A DNA stretch of 64,000 nt from Sipunculus nudus (GCA_026874595.1 CM049318.1:37097956-37161955); one strand, 5' to 3'. Counted from the stretch's first letter, positions 46,716-60,304 are shown. Numbers and translations: made by a program. Notes: generated from the sequence alone by a model not told the origin.

Positions 46716-47473
46716 CTGTAATGTATGATAAGAGTGTTACGTGCACATACTTATCGACATCATCCGATTTATTGCATTAAAATCACATTGCTGTAATATG
46801 AGTAATGTGTGCGTAAGAAGTAAACGTTTGCTACAAAATCTCGTCATTTCGTCAATTCCGCAACCTATCCCTCCTTGCATAAATTTCCGGCCAGAAAAAA
46901 AAATCATTTTAAAAGTGCAGTGAGGAAAACACCATAAGTAACAACAAGGAAACAAACTGCGTACTTTAGTTGCAAGATAACACCGTCAAATTGACATAAC
47001 CATGTAACAGTTTATTCCCAAACCACCCTATCCCACTGACGGCAGTCTAGCCGTCACATTAAAAAACAAACAACAGAAAAAGCGACTGATTGAGGATGTT
47101 ATGTAAAAACATTCACATTTAAAGGAAATTAAGCGATAGATAATAAGCAAAGAGACAGAATATTCAATCTATCAAATCAGAACGAGTAGGAAAAATGGTT
47201 TTGTAGAGTAAAATTAGGGTTTAATAACAACATCTTTAAAGGTATATATAAACTTACCCACTGTCATATGAACAGATTCACACCAAGCTTTTAAAAGTTC
47301 AAAGTTTTTTTAGAAAAAAAAAATCACCACAAATAAAACAGGCGGATGAAAGGTTTATAGTTTATGAGAGAAACAGAGACTTCATTGGATTCTTTGACAT
47401 TTACGAACACAGAATAAAAATTGAATCATATTTTATATAAAAACGGCAACATGCATTTCTTTTTATATATATA
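46716..47473. other. Upstream flank of the vWA gene
   Basis: The promoter or a first non-coding exon should lie here or beyond the (TA)n-flanked units. I see no convincing TATA box or initiator on the minus strand. Confidence 0.45.
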
Positions 47474-48298
47474 TTGTTACAGGTGTCTTTTTTTATTGTG
47501 CGCAGGGGTTTTACATGTGTTGTTGACACTTCGTGTGGCGCACGCATAACTCGTTGCTATGGCAGCATCGCCTGGCCAGGTGCTGGCCCACGTCTCGAGG
47601 TATGAAGTGTAAGGACACAGCGTTCGTGCTAATCTGGAATTTTCTGGGCTGTTCGCGCTCTATAGGCGCGCTTGTCTTGTTGTGTTATTTAGATTGTTCG
47701 TGAAATAGAAAGTTCTGTCCTTGAGGTGAAAAGATAAAAATTAGGGGCTGTGTTTAGAGCCGGAAGAGAGAGAGAGAAATAATCCAGCGGACACGGGAGA
47801 GTGTGAGTCAGTATGTGGACGTTTCCGATAATTGCAGAATTTATAGATATTCTTCGAAATTTGTAACTGATTTCATTCAATCCTCAGTTTGCCTTTGGGA
47901 CTACTACCAGAACTTTACTTTTGGATAACAACAGATTGTTTTCGGGATTACATTGGACTATTGTTCCCTGAGAAGATTTACGTGAACTGTTCATCTGGAT
48001 TATATGTTTTAAAAGACTTGTTGACCTGTGACATTGGTGGTATCCAGAAAAGCCTATATAGGATCCGGACTCTGGTATTGTACACTTTATTTATTATACT
48101 GTGCAATTTTATTGATTTTATGGTTGTTTTAAGAATAAATTATGATTATTTCTTAACAAAAAAAACACTGACTTCCTTATTCATTCGTCTAGATATTTCA
48201 CGCTGCCTTGTGTTACAGAATCAGATTTTTTTTATCTCCGTAACAAAATTTATGCTCGTCACGACTACCTGATCTGTTGTTATTATTTTCCGTAACAA
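47474..48298 (+). mobile_element. (TA)n-flanked unit 1: LTR-like or TIR element
   Basis: It starts TTGTTACAGG and ends CCGTAACAA, short inverted ends, with (TA)n on both sides. It also looks LTR-like: TG at 47475 to CA at 48217 (TGTTACA), with AATAAA at 48134-48139 and a weak TATA-like box near 47733. A 127-codon open stretch inside has no recognisable domain and is not shared with unit 2. Confidence 0.6.
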
Positions 48299-48312
48299 TA
48301 TATATATATAAA

Positions 48313-49184
48313 TTGTTACAGGTACCCTTTTTATTGTGTGCACAAGTCTTACAGATGTCTTTTTTTGTTGTGTGACACGGGCGTAACTCGTGTTGTGGCG
48401 CCCGTGTCTAGCCGCGTATTGCATTCTCAGTTTAATCGGTATTGGTTGAACTCTCGTTGTCATGCTAGCTTAGGGTTTTCTCGCCTGGCCGAGCCGGGGC
48501 GAGCTCACGTATGGACCCTGGTGTGTAGAGACACAGCAATGTTCTTCTAGATGATTCTTGTAACGCGTGTTTACCGTGTATTATGTTAGATCCTTTAGAC
48601 TGTTCGAGAAGTGGAAAATTCTCGGCTTGGGGCAAGCAGTTATAAATAGGGGGCTGTGTTTTAAAGCAGAGAGAGGTGAGAGAATATTTCTGCGAACACA
48701 GACGTGTGGGACCTATCCGATTGTCCAGTAATTTCAGGGATTCTATTATTACTAACTCTATATAATTTGGTGCTGCCTGCCTCAAGTTTACTTTCTGGAT
48801 TGTTACAAGAGCTTTACATTGGACTGTTATTCTCCGGGAGAGTTTGTGTGGACTTTTCATCCGGCATATACATTTAAAAGGACTTATCGTTGTAACAGTG
48901 GTGGTATCCAGATACTGTGCACTTTGTTTATTTTACTGTGTGATTGTATTGATTTGTTGTTATACCGCTGTTATACTGTGTAATTGTATTGATTTAGTGT
49001 ATTGTAATGTTAGGGTTGTTTTAAGAATAAATTATAGTTATTTGTTTACAAAAAACCACTGACTTCTTTATTCATTCCCCTAGACATTCACGCTGCCTAG
49101 TGTTACAGAATCGGCTTTTTTTATCCCCTTGACAAAATTTATGTTCATCAGGCTTACGTAATCTGTTGATATTAGGTTTCGTAG

Positions 49185-49187
<3 letters not shown>
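48313..49187 (+). mobile_element. (TA)n-flanked unit 2, tandem copy of unit 1
   Basis: The same ends (TTGTTACAGG to CGTAGCAA) and the same internal order as unit 1: TATAAATAGG at 48641-48650, AATAAA at 49026-49031, and TGTTACA at 49101-49107 followed by the same roughly 80-bp tail. It is separated from unit 1 by only 14 bp, (TA)6AA, and followed by a (TA)n tract. Copies have diverged considerably, so the pair is not recent. Confidence 0.6.
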
Positions 49188-49239
<52 letters not shown>

Positions 49240-49345
49240 GAATTCATATATATATATACATGTATGTATATTTATATGTGTATATGTATATTTATATATA
49301 TGTTAATACATTGTGTATATATGAGATATATATATATATATTTAC
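49188..49345 (+). repeat. (TA)n microsatellite and TA-rich tail
   Basis: A pure (TA)n tract to about 49234, then degenerate TATATG words to 49345. It borders the second (TA)n-flanked unit. Confidence 0.9.
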
Positions 49346-51239
49346 TGTATCATTCATGCGTTTTGTTTATAAATTTAAACGTGGGGAATTGAGGGTGGTG
49401 ATCAGCTTTACAATAAAATAATAGAATGGGGCGGGCTGCACGTATATTTACATGGTACATGAGCTTGCCAAAAGTTCTAGCTACTTGCGTAGTAATTGCT
49501 GACCCTTGAAAAAATAGGAGAACAGGAGAAACTGTTTGTCAACGTATCTGAAAGTTTATGAAAGGCATTTAAATGTCACAAAAGATTTAAATACAATATG
49601 TTTACTTAAAAAATGGTACGATTGTACATTTTGCATGAAACAATGTTGTTTTGTTTCGTGCACTGATCGTAAAATATATTTAACTAAGATAAATTCAAAT
49701 TACTTGGAAGAAATTCAGCCCATATAATTTTTCATTATCAAATTAAATAAACCCAAGGATAGCGTCAATGGTCCACCTTCAGAGCTATACTGTCAGACCT
49801 TATTTTATGATTGGAAAATAAACTTTTTTTCACAGCCGGTATTGGTCCACTGAAAATCAAATCTCATGTTTATACGAGTATTTAAATTTAAATTTTATTT
49901 TCAACTCTGAGTGAATCAATGTGATACAGGTGCTAAGATTTCTAAATATATTAATTTTACTTTTTTTTATAAGTCAGTCTGTAGTATGTTATGAAGAGAA
50001 TCTGGACATTGTCGCAAACTTTTAAGTTGATAAACACACACACACACACACATATATATATAACGAAAGAAATTTATCAAAATTACATATACTGTCTGCT
50101 TACCGTAGGATTTAGTCACTGGTCTGTTCGAATATAACCTTCAGATTCAAGTTTATACGAGTACTTCGTTATGAATGGTATGACCTGACAGATACAAGTT
50201 GTTCTGAGCATGTAAATATAAACACAAACCTTAAACACAGTTTTCACTTCTGTCACTGAATTTTGGAATGTGAGAAGTGCACACATTAGAGAAGAATTCG
50301 AACACTGTCTAAAGAAATCAAGTAAACTGGGAAACAAGACCGGGCAAATAATGTTTGCAGCCATATTGGCTTTTCGGAGGGGCATCCATGCGTGGTGATT
50401 ACTAAGGCTCAAGTCAGCCGTGAAAAAGAGCAGATGACTGCGTGTTTATCTGCGATGGTCAATACTATTTATACAAGCATTCCGGCCAGATAACCGATAT
50501 GTCCGAAATTAACATCTGTAAGAAGTAAGGTGGCTTTGGGTGACACATACTGACCTTAAGAGAGGACAAGGGGAACATCCGTATTGGCCAGATGATGATA
50601 AATGAAAAACTGAGACCGAAAGAGAGGTGGGCATTAAGTTGGTGTTGACTATTTTCTTAAAAGTATATATTTTAAATTATTTTCTTGAAAACTACATAAA
50701 GAAGTGACAATCTAATATTGCAATTAAGAATTTTACAATAAATCTCCAGTTTATGTTTCGCAACTCTTTGGTCTCTTCACCATGATCTAGAAGAACAGAT
50801 GTTTCCCTGCATCTTTGATTTTGCTGATTATATTTTAGAGTGTTTACATGGCATCATCCAATCAGCAGCTGTCAATGTATGCTGTTTGAGCACTTTACAC
50901 CAATGACCATGACCGCCAGAAATGGGTCCGATATGTTGTAAAATTTAGACTGATCTCGCATATATTTTTTTAATCATTCCTTTTCTAAAATAAGATGTAA
51001 GGTAGGTATTTGTTGAAAATTAGGCCCTTTAATCCTCTACTCACACTATTATTTCTTCCCTTTGACACATAACTGATAAAAATGTTCATGGCAAACAACA
51101 GGTAGACATTAGGGGATGAACAGACTATACTCTTTCCTACCAGTTGATGCTCAAACCTAGATTTTATCAGTCTAAAGCTGATTAGGGACTAATTGCCTAA
51201 CATGAGATGAAAATTTATGAAATAAGAGCACCGCAAACG
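49346..51239. other. Spacer, nothing recognised
   Basis: AT-rich with one (CA)n(TA)n tract. Open frames up to 98 codons (50116-50412, minus) have no recognisable domain. Confidence 0.5.
50034..50062 (+). repeat. (CA)n(TA)n microsatellite
   Basis: (AC)8 followed by (AT)5. Confidence 0.9.
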
Positions 51240-51755
51240 TGCATAATACGCCCGTCGTGTATCTGGTGACTTTTGAACTCATAAATATGCGTTGATTTTG
51301 ATGAGAAGGTAATTCAAGTGAGAAAATCTTATGGTAAATATGTATAATGAGCTTCATGAAATTCCATGGGATTTTTTGGTAAGTCACCAAGATGCCTCCA
51401 AAGTCCGTTGACCTCTGACCTCATTAAATATGCATGGATTTTGCTGGAAATCAAACTTACAGGCGAGATATTATATTTATAAAGATTTCTGATGAGTTTT
51501 CTCAAAATTCTTAATATTCTTAAGTTATCGCGGCGATACCAAAAAGTAGCCTAGTAACCCGTGACCTTATTAAATATGGGTGTATGTTGCCCGTAATCGA
51601 ATTCGGAGGAGATAAAATGTTGCTTAGTAGTTATGGTGAGGTTTCGTGAAAAACAATCAAAGCCCCGGTAAGTAATCGCATCGACACTGAAAGTTAACGG
51701 ACGGGACGGACGGATGGATGGGTGGACATAATACTCTTGTCATATGACGGGCGTA
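51240..51755 (-). repeat. Short element with inverted ends and about 150-bp internal repeats
   Basis: Inverted ends ATACGCCCGTC (near 51247) and GACGGGCGTAT (near 51748). Internally, a word of the type TGACCT..TTAAATATG.. recurs about every 150 bp (near 51265, 51411 and 51561). A GGACGGACGG tract lies near the right end. It sits just left of the large array. Confidence 0.65.
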
Positions 51756-51867
51756 TAAAAAGAAACATTTATATTTAACAACATTCTGGCTCTCCTGGGT
51801 CATGTTGCCAAGTGATACACGTCTGCCACGTGGCTTGCCAACCTCGATCACTTTGATAGTTACATTT

Positions 51868-54800
51868 TTAGCTCAGCTGACTGAAAGTCATCTGAGCTAT
51901 AGGGATCACCTTTTGTCCGTCGTCCGTCCGGCCGTCGTGCCGTCCGGCCGTCCGGGCGTCTGTCCGTTAACAGGGCACAAATCGTAACCGCTAGAACTGG
52001 AATCTTCTTACTTGACATCCTGGGAGGTCCATAAAAAATCTCCTTGGAAACCAGAAATTAGGTCTCTGTTACCCATATCCTTCGAGCTATGGGGCCCCAA
52101 AGTACCCCCCAGAAAAGTCCAAAATTTCATTCAAAAACTTCAATATCTCATTAACTACTTGACTGATGGTCATGAATTTTGGCATACATATTGAGCATGA
52201 GAGGTTCCATCAGTTCCTGAAGACTGGTTGCGCCACCTGTATTTTTCGATTTTTTACGAATTTTTTTCTCTATTTTTGAGACCTTTCAAAATTTGAACAT
52301 CTGTTAACAAGGCACAAATCGTAATGACTGGACTTAGAATCTTCATTCTTGACACACTGAGAGACCTATGAAAAGTCTCCAAGGGAACCAGAAATTAGGT
52401 CTCTGTTACCCATATCCTTCCAGCTATGGGGCCCAAAACTACCCCCCAGAAAAGAAAAAAATTTCATACAAAAACTTCAATATCTCATTAAATACTTGAC
52501 TGATGGTCATGATTTTTGATATACATATTGATCATGAGCTGTTCCATCACTTCCTGCAGACTGGTAGCGCCACCTGTATCGTTCAATTTTTTACGAATTT
52601 TTTTCTCTATTTTTGAGACCTTTTAAAATGTAAACATCTGTTAACAAGGCACAAATCGTAAAGACTGGACCTAGAATCTTCATTCTTGACACACTGAGAG
52701 ACCTATGAAAAGTCTCCATGGAAACCAGAAATTAGGTCTCTGTTACCCATATTCTTCGAGCTATGGAGCCCCAAAGTACCCCCAAGAAAAGTAAAAAGTT
52801 TCATACAAAAACTTCAATATCTCATTAACTACTTGACTGATGGTCATGATTTGTGGCATAACTATTGATCATGAGATGTGTCATCACTTCCTGCAGACTG
52901 GTGGTGCCACCTTTATTGTTCGATTTTTTACGATTTTTTCCTCTATTTTTGAGACCTTTAAGGATGCTGTCATCTGTTAACATGGCACAAATCGTAACGA
53001 CTGGACCTAGAATCTTCATTCTTGACACACTGAGAGGTCCATGAAAAATATCCTTGAAAACCAGAAATTAGGTCTCTGTTAACCATATCCTTTGAGCTAT
53101 GGGGCCCCAAAGTACCCCCCCAGAGTAGTCAAAAATTTCATACAAAAACTTCAATATCTCATTAACTACTTGAATGATGGTCATGATTTGTGGCATAACT
53201 ATTGATCATCAGATGTGTCATCTGTTCCTGCAGACTGGTGGCGCAACCTGTTTCGTTCGATTTTTTAAGATTTTTTACGAATTTTTTTGAGACCTTTAAG
53301 CATGCTGTCATCTGTTAGCATGGCACAAATAGTAACGACTGGACCTAGAATCTTCATTCTCGACACACTAGAAGACCTATGAAAAGTCTCCATGGAAACC
53401 AGAAATTAGGTCTCTGTTACCCATATCCTTCGAGCTATGGGGCCCCAAAGTACCCCCCCCCCAGAGTAGTCAAAAATTTCATACAGAAACTTAAATATCT
53501 CAATAACTACATCACTGATGGTCATGATTTTTGGCATACATATTGATTATGAGATTTTCCATCAGTTCCTGCAGACTGGTGGCGCCACCTATATTGTTTG
53601 ATTTTTTTACGATTTTTACTCTGTTTTTGAGACCTTTAAGGATGCTGTCATCTGTTAACGTGGCACAAATCATAATGACTGGACCTAGAATCTTCATTCT
53701 CGATACACTGAGAGACCTATGAAAAGTCTCCATGGAGACCAGAAATTAGGTCTCTGTTACCCATATCCTTCGAGCTATGGGGCCCCAAAATACCCCCCAG
53801 AGTAGTCAAAAATTTCATACAAAAACTTCAATATCTCAATAACTACATCACTGATGGTCATGATTTGTGGCATAACTATTGATCAAGAGGTGTTCCATCA
53901 GTTCCTGCAGACTGCTGGTACAACCTGTATTTGTTCGGGGTTTTTTTTACGAATGTTTTATCTATTTTTGAGACTTTTAAAGATATGAGCATCTGTTAAC
54001 AGGGCACAAATCATAAAAACTGGACCTAGAATCTATCTTGACACACAGGGAGACCCATGAAAATTCTCCATGGAAACCTGAAATTAGGTCTCTGTTACCC
54101 ATATTCTTTAGGTGTATGGCTCCAAAATATCCCCCAGAATAATGGAAAATTTGATACAAAAAGTGCAGTATCTCAATAACTACAACACTGATGGTCATGA
54201 TTTTTGGCATACATATTGATCATGAGCTGTTCCATCAGTTTCTGCAGAGAGGGTGCGCCACCTCTATTTTTTCAATTTTTTACGAATTTTTTTTCTTTTT
54301 TTTTTCGAGACCTTTGAAGATGTGGTTATCTATCAAGAGGGTACAAATTGCAACAACTGGACCTAGAAACTTCATTCTTGTCATGCAAGGAGGCCCATGA
54401 AGAGTGCCTGTGGAAACTTGAAATTAGGTCTCTGTTACCCATATCCTTCAAGCTATAGGACTCTGAAGTATCCCTCAGAATAATGGACAATTTGATACAA
54501 AAGCTGAAGTATCTGAACAACTAATATGGAGATCATCATGATTCTTTGCATGAATATTGACCATTAAGTGTTTTTAGCTCAGCTGACTGTAAGTCATCTG
54601 AAGTATCCCTCAGAATAATGGACAATTTGATACAAAAGCTCAAGTATCTAAACAACTATTGCAGTGATTACCATGTTTCTTAGCATGGATATTGATCATG
54701 GAATGTGTCATCAGTTTCTGCAGTATGGTGGCGCCACCTGTATTTTTTTTTATTTTTACGAATTTTTTTCCCTATTTTTGAGACCTCATAAGATGCGGTC

Positions 54801-56291
54801 ATCTGTTAACATGGCACAAATCGTAACAACTGGACCTAGAATCTTCTCTCTTGACATGCTGAGAGGCCCATGAAAAGTCTCCTTAAAAACTTGAAATTAG
54901 GTCTCTGTTACCCATAACCTCTGAGCTATGAGGCTCCGAAGTACCCCCCAGAATAATGGAAAATTTGATACAAAAGCTCAAGTATCTGAACAATTATTAT
55001 ATTGATCACCATGATTCTTTGCATGGATATTGATCATGAAATGTTTCATCAGTTTCTGCATTCTGGTGGCGCCACCTGTATTTTTTCAATTTTTAGCTCA
55101 GCTGACTGAAAGTCATCTGAGCTGTAGGGATCACCTTTTGTCCGTCGTCCGTCCGGCCATCCAGGCGTCTGTCTGTTGACAGGGCACAAATCGTAACCGC
55201 TAGACCGGGAATCTTCTTACTTTAAATTCTGGGAGGTCTATGGAAATTCTCCTTGTAAACCTGAAATTAGGTCACTGTGACCTATATTCTTCGAGCTATG
55301 GGGTTCTGAAGTACCCCCCAGAATAATGCAAAATTTAATACAAAAGCTCAAGTATCTGAACAACTAATGCATTAATCACCATGATTCTTTGCATGGATAT
55401 TGATCATGGAGTGTTTCATCAATTTCTGGAGTTTGGTGGCGCCACCTATATTTTTTTTATTTTTTACGATTTTTTTTTCTCTACTTTTGTGATCTTTAAA
55501 CATTTGGTCATCTGTAAACAGGGCACAAATCATAATGACTGGACCTAGAATCTTCTGTCCTCACCTCCAGGGAAGCCCATAAAAGGTCTACATGGAAACC
55601 CGAAATAAGGTCCCTGTTACCCATATTCTGTGAGCTATGGGGCTCTGAAGTACCCCCCAGAATAAAGATTTGGTTATATATTAACAGGGCACAAATCATA
55701 ATGACTGGACCTAGAATCTTCTGGCCTCACCTCCAGGGAAGCCCATAAAAGGTCTACATGGAAACCCGAAATAAGGTCCCTGTTACCCATATCCTTCATG
55801 CTCTGGGGCTCCGAAGTACTCCCCAGAATAAAGATTTGGTCATCTGTTAACAGAGCACAAATTATAATGACTTGACCTAGAATCTCCTTTCTTGATATGC
55901 TGGGAGGCCCCTGAAAGGTCTCCTTGTGCACCTGAAATTACATCTCTGTTACCCATATCCTTCATCCTATGCGGCTTTGAAATACCTCCCAGAATAAACA
56001 TTTGGATTTGTTAACAGGGCACAAATCATAATAACTGGACGTAGAATTTTTTTTTTTGACATGCCTGGAGACCCCTGAAAAGTCATCTTGTAAACCTTGA
56101 AAATAGGTGTCTGTTACCCATATCCTTCATGCTACAGAGCTCCATAGTACCCCAATGAATATTGGATGATTTTATACAAAAGGTCAAGTTTGGAAAAAGT
56201 ATTTCATTCAAATTTGACATTCAGATGATAAAATAACTTTTGTCAATGTCTTCCTGGTCAGCTGAGCGTCATGACCCCTGGGTCACTTGTT
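51868..56291 (+). repeat. Tandem array, unit about 337 bp, with hairpin head and tail
   Basis: The landmark GTTAACA(A/G)GGCACAAATC or a close variant recurs at about 51966, 52303, 52640, 52976, 53313, 53653, 53995, 54333, 54805, 55175, 55513, 55680, 55846 and 56009. The period is therefore near 337 bp, falling to about 165 bp for the last three. The array is headed by an imperfect hairpin (AGCTCAGCTGACT/AGTCATCTGAGCT, 51870-51899) and a GTCCGTCC tract, and the head recurs at 54575 and 55094. It ends with GGTCAGCTGAGCGTCATGAC near 56257. No conserved reading frame runs through the units. Confidence 0.9.
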
Positions 56292-56420
56292 AGAATATTT
56301 ATGACGTTAAACAACTTAATCAGCGACTTAAAGATGTACTTGTTTGATCATTTGACCAGTGACCTTGACCTTCACCAACGATGTTGACATGTTCTAAATA
56401 ATGAATTTTTATTATCAGAA

Positions 56421-57155
56421 ACTAGCTGATAGACCCGGTATACCAGGCTTAATTATTACCGGGGTTGGGGAGATTTATTAACTGAGATGTGAAATGTTGG
56501 CTATATATTTTTTTTTATTCTAAAAGTTAACAGAAATTATAGGTTTTCAGTGGGAAAGTGTCTCCATAAGATATAAATATAAACATTTTGGCACGACTGC
56601 AGAATAACTCACGCACCTCTCTGAGGCACAACACTTCTTTGAACAGAAAACGTTTCTATGTCCAGCTGCTTGTATCTTAATTTTTCCACTTACTTTTAAA
56701 TTACATGAATCCTAAACATACCATCCGTCCGTATAAACTCATAACCTGGTGGAGACAATGTGTGAGTGATCCTGCAGTCGCTCCAATATTTTTTAACATT
56801 TATCTGGCGGGGCTGTCCTCGTGGCAAGAAATTTATACCCCGGTATGTTTACCTTGAAGACCAGATCAATGATGGTGTACATTGCGAACCGGAATGAGAC
56901 GTGGGGCATTCAGGTTTCGATGATATTTGACTGGATTCTATCGTTGGACGTATAAAGATTATATTGATGTGGGGAACACATGAAAGATTTATTAAATGTA
57001 CGTTGCAAGGATACTGTTCCTGAAGAAAGAAACAGAAATATGCATACTTCGTAAGTAGCAGAAGCGGACCCAACGGGACTGCATGCAGAGGGTCCGTATT
57101 CATTTTCAACCGCCGCAACTTTTTTTCATCGTATCAGACAAATTTTGAGGCCTGA
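56421..57155 (+). repeat. Dispersed long repeat, copy 2
   Basis: It is collinear with 28434-29033, but with about 230 extra bases between 56.59 and 56.82 kb that copy 1 lacks. Both share CTCGTGGCAAGAAATT, GTTTACCTTGAAGACC and the stretch TGGATTCTATCGTTGGACG. Copy 1 probably lost, or copy 2 gained, the middle segment. Confidence 0.7.
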
Positions 57156-60100
57156 AACCCGGGCCAGACACCAAATGTATTTACTGTATTACAGACAAAC
57201 GTACGGTACATATTAATCGAATCAGGAGAAGCTGGGAAACAAATTTAATCAATAAAAGTCCAAAAATATAAGAATCGCACTCAAACAAAAGGTAGAGATT
57301 TTATTTCCCTACAGTGCACAGCATGGGGCTTCTATACTATGCAGATATAAATGTGGCGAAGGAAGCAGTCCCAGGCTTTACCTTGATTTTCACATGATTT
57401 TCTTTTCGTGATACGGGCTTACTGGAATAAGTCTGCTAACATCATGTTGAGCATATATTTTTGATGTAGAAAGACAGATTTTTCTTGGATTGTGATGATA
57501 TTAATTTCAAAGATTTACCGTTGAAACAGCATGTTCTATCCGTCTATAAAAACCTTTGAATGTCTGCGTAACTTTATACAATCTGCTAAATAAGATGATT
57601 ACCATCAATTTTGAGCTTTAGAAACCTAATTTTTTAAAGTGTAAAAAATTGGCTGTTTGTATCAGTTGACCAAAGCTCTAAAGATTAAAACCTGTGGCAG
57701 TATTTTATGAACGTCTATGGTACTCTTGAGTTTGATAAAGAAATATTGCTAATGAATTAAACACTTATTTGACATATGTTGCCTCTGGGTTTGTTAAAAA
57801 AATATTCAGAGTGAATCTACTTGGTACAATTCTAATTATCTAAAAAAGCTTGTATAAAGCTATAGGTGTAATTGTAATTATGTCTGGCAAAGATGTTAAA
57901 ACCAGTGAAAATACATTCCCAAAAGAACTTCAGTATGTGTGTGATTGGTTGGCCGCTAATAAACTACAGCCATCCACCTTGGCAAAACTGTATCAATTTT
58001 ATGTGGTTCTATAAAAAAATCTTAACAAGTTTAATTAGTTGAATATCAAGTGTTATGTTACCATTATCGCTCCTAAAAATTTAGCAATGGATGGTGTGCA
58101 GTCTGAGGGTTATATTGATGAAACTCTCACTGAATGCCCATCGGATTCAATATATATGGGGAGACCTAATAATGTATAGACCGATATATCGGGATGTTAG
58201 TGACCAACTGAAGCGCGCAATACCGAATGAATGAATGAACCACGTTGACTTGGAGTAAGTTTCTATGAAAATCCCCCAAATCTCCTGAAAGGGTTATACA
58301 AGCATGATCTATCAGAAACTACGCGAGCTAACTCAGACCGTCATGGAACTCAATCCAGGTCAACTCATTCCATGGAAAACCCATCCCGTGCGAACCCGAC
58401 AAAAGCCCTGCGGACCTGACCCAACGCAGGAAGGGGTAATATATGATGGTATCTATAATATCGTGCCGAGTTTTCGCTTCATTGACAGATTACGGAAATG
58501 TGAACAATGGCAGCTGCATATGATATTGGCTTATATGAGTCAGGTTGCTTACCACTGATCAACTCTATTTTAATCTGTAGTCCAGTCATCAGTCATGATC
58601 TGTTGTTTGAACAAGAGTTTTTCATAAACTGCTGGCCAATTTTTTAAGCAGATAACCGGCAGGTGGCAGCAGCATACGGTGGTTCGAATGAACAACAGGT
58701 AATGAGTGTACATTGATGTAGAAGATTTATTTACAGAAAGCTTGAAATAATGGTGCTTAAAATGTTCCAAACTCTTATTTAGGTCTTATTATTATGATGT
58801 CTCGCTTTTATTACATCCAAAGCAGTTGGTGAGAAACTGGAATAATCGGCCATATTTTCCGCAAAAAGGTGGCCTTGAATCCGCTCATCATGTGAACGAG
58901 GATTAGTCCGGACACAAATCCATTTTTTTTTCCCAAAGACATGGACACGAGCTCAATGGTCATGGACTCGGACCTGTATTCGGACGCGGAGATAAACTAA
59001 CGAGAAATCATGCCGATTCCAACAGCAAAATTGAACAGGTGTCATGAAAGTTGTCATATTAAGATTCAATAATAATTTATCAACATCGTAATGTTACATT
59101 CGTAAATATTTACTGAATTTACCACAGCATATTTAAAGGTTTAGGGCTTCATAACTTTAGCAAGATTACACAAAGACTTTCTTGGGTCATTTCTGACGGG
59201 GATAAATGGTTTGTAACCCAAGCTATATAATAAAAATATGTGAAACAACATCTGGGGATTTACTTGTTGTAATACCTGGGTTGGACTCGAACTCGTTCTT
59301 CAAAAGTCTCGGACTTTAAAGAGGATGGACATTGAAAGCAAGCTAAAGGACTCAGATTTGGACTCGGTTGGTTCCGGCTTGGACATGCACTCAGAAGATT
59401 CTAAGGTGCAGTGCCAGAACTGGTGTAATGTACGAGAGCTTGTGTTTCATGTTTAAAAATTCTGAGGACAGGATTTTGTATTTCAATCTGTCGGGGTAAT
59501 TCAAAGAATCACAATAAGTATATGGTGTTATAAAGGCCAATTAACTCTTAACTTTAACAATCATCAAACTGCATATGATCTGTACATACGGTCAGGCATT
59601 TAGGTGAATACACATACCAAGGATGTTGGGGCTGCACTCTTTGAAATACAGACGATAGCCCTATAAGTCAACAAACCAAATCTTCTGTATCCACTTGATG
59701 CTAAAACCGGACTGACTGCCAGGTTGCATTTTTTTTCGGTCTTACCTAGGTGTGTGCCTGAGAGGGCAAGGCTCACTAAACGCCTTGTGGTTGCAAGGGT
59801 AATCACTTCCCAAGGGCAGACCACGGAGGATTGTTGCATCCTTCCCCTATGGGAAAAATTTGCACTATAATTGAAAATGTTGTGGTAGCAGTCTAAGTAC
59901 CAGTTTGAGGAGGGTTTTCTACAAAGCCTGGAAGTCTATGTATAGGCTGTGATCCGGCTACCCAACCCCAACTTCCACGTGGGGAGAGGGAGGTAGGTTT
60001 GTCCAGTGCTCGAAATGCCTGGGAGCGGGATCTCAATAGCGGGTAGGGAGTGTTCTCCCCAAACACGGTACTACCTGGGATAAGGAACTAGTCTTGTCCT

Positions 60101-60299
60101 AATATGTGAGTGACATTTGTGTGTAGGTCTATTTGTGCTGACCTACTTTAATTCAGCAATTGTTGGAGTGGAAGCAACTTTTGATTGATGTACTTTCTTC
60201 ATTACCCAAGTTTGCTAGTTTAGTATGTGACATGTAGTGTTACTTTGCTGTATTTTCACCCACTGGCGGTCACATTTGACAGTAAATATCATAGGATTC
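57156..60299. other. Spacer around the LINE scrap
   Basis: Apart from the LINE fragment at 57.9 kb, a region with recurrent GGACTCGGAC-type words (58.94-59.40 kb) suggests an old dispersed repeat. A 3' LTR for the gypsy relic may hide at 59.5-60.3 kb but has no recognisable partner in the window. Confidence 0.4.
57873..58090 (+). pseudogene. LINE reverse-transcriptase fragment
   Basis: Reading from 57879, SGKDVKTSENTFPKELQ is followed by VCDWLAANKLQPS and, after frame breaks, a stretch resembling the segment after WLxxNKL in CR1/L2/jockey reverse transcriptases. Frame breaks and stops show it is a relic. It could belong to the same family as the fragment at 17.7 kb, but the two regions do not overlap, so this cannot be shown here. 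Confidence 0.65.
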
Positions 60300-60304
60300 T
60301 CAGC

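Noticed and set aside
47889-48272. 127-codon open frame inside the first (TA)n-flanked unit
   Set aside because: The second unit does not preserve the frame, and the composition is that of AT-rich non-coding DNA.
51868-56291. CRISPR array
   Set aside because: Repeats are 337 bp or 165 bp long with no short repeat/unique spacer pattern, and the genome is eukaryotic.
58940-59400. GGACTCGGAC-rich segment as a coding repeat
   Set aside because: Frames are broken and words are irregularly spaced; it is probably an old dispersed repeat.
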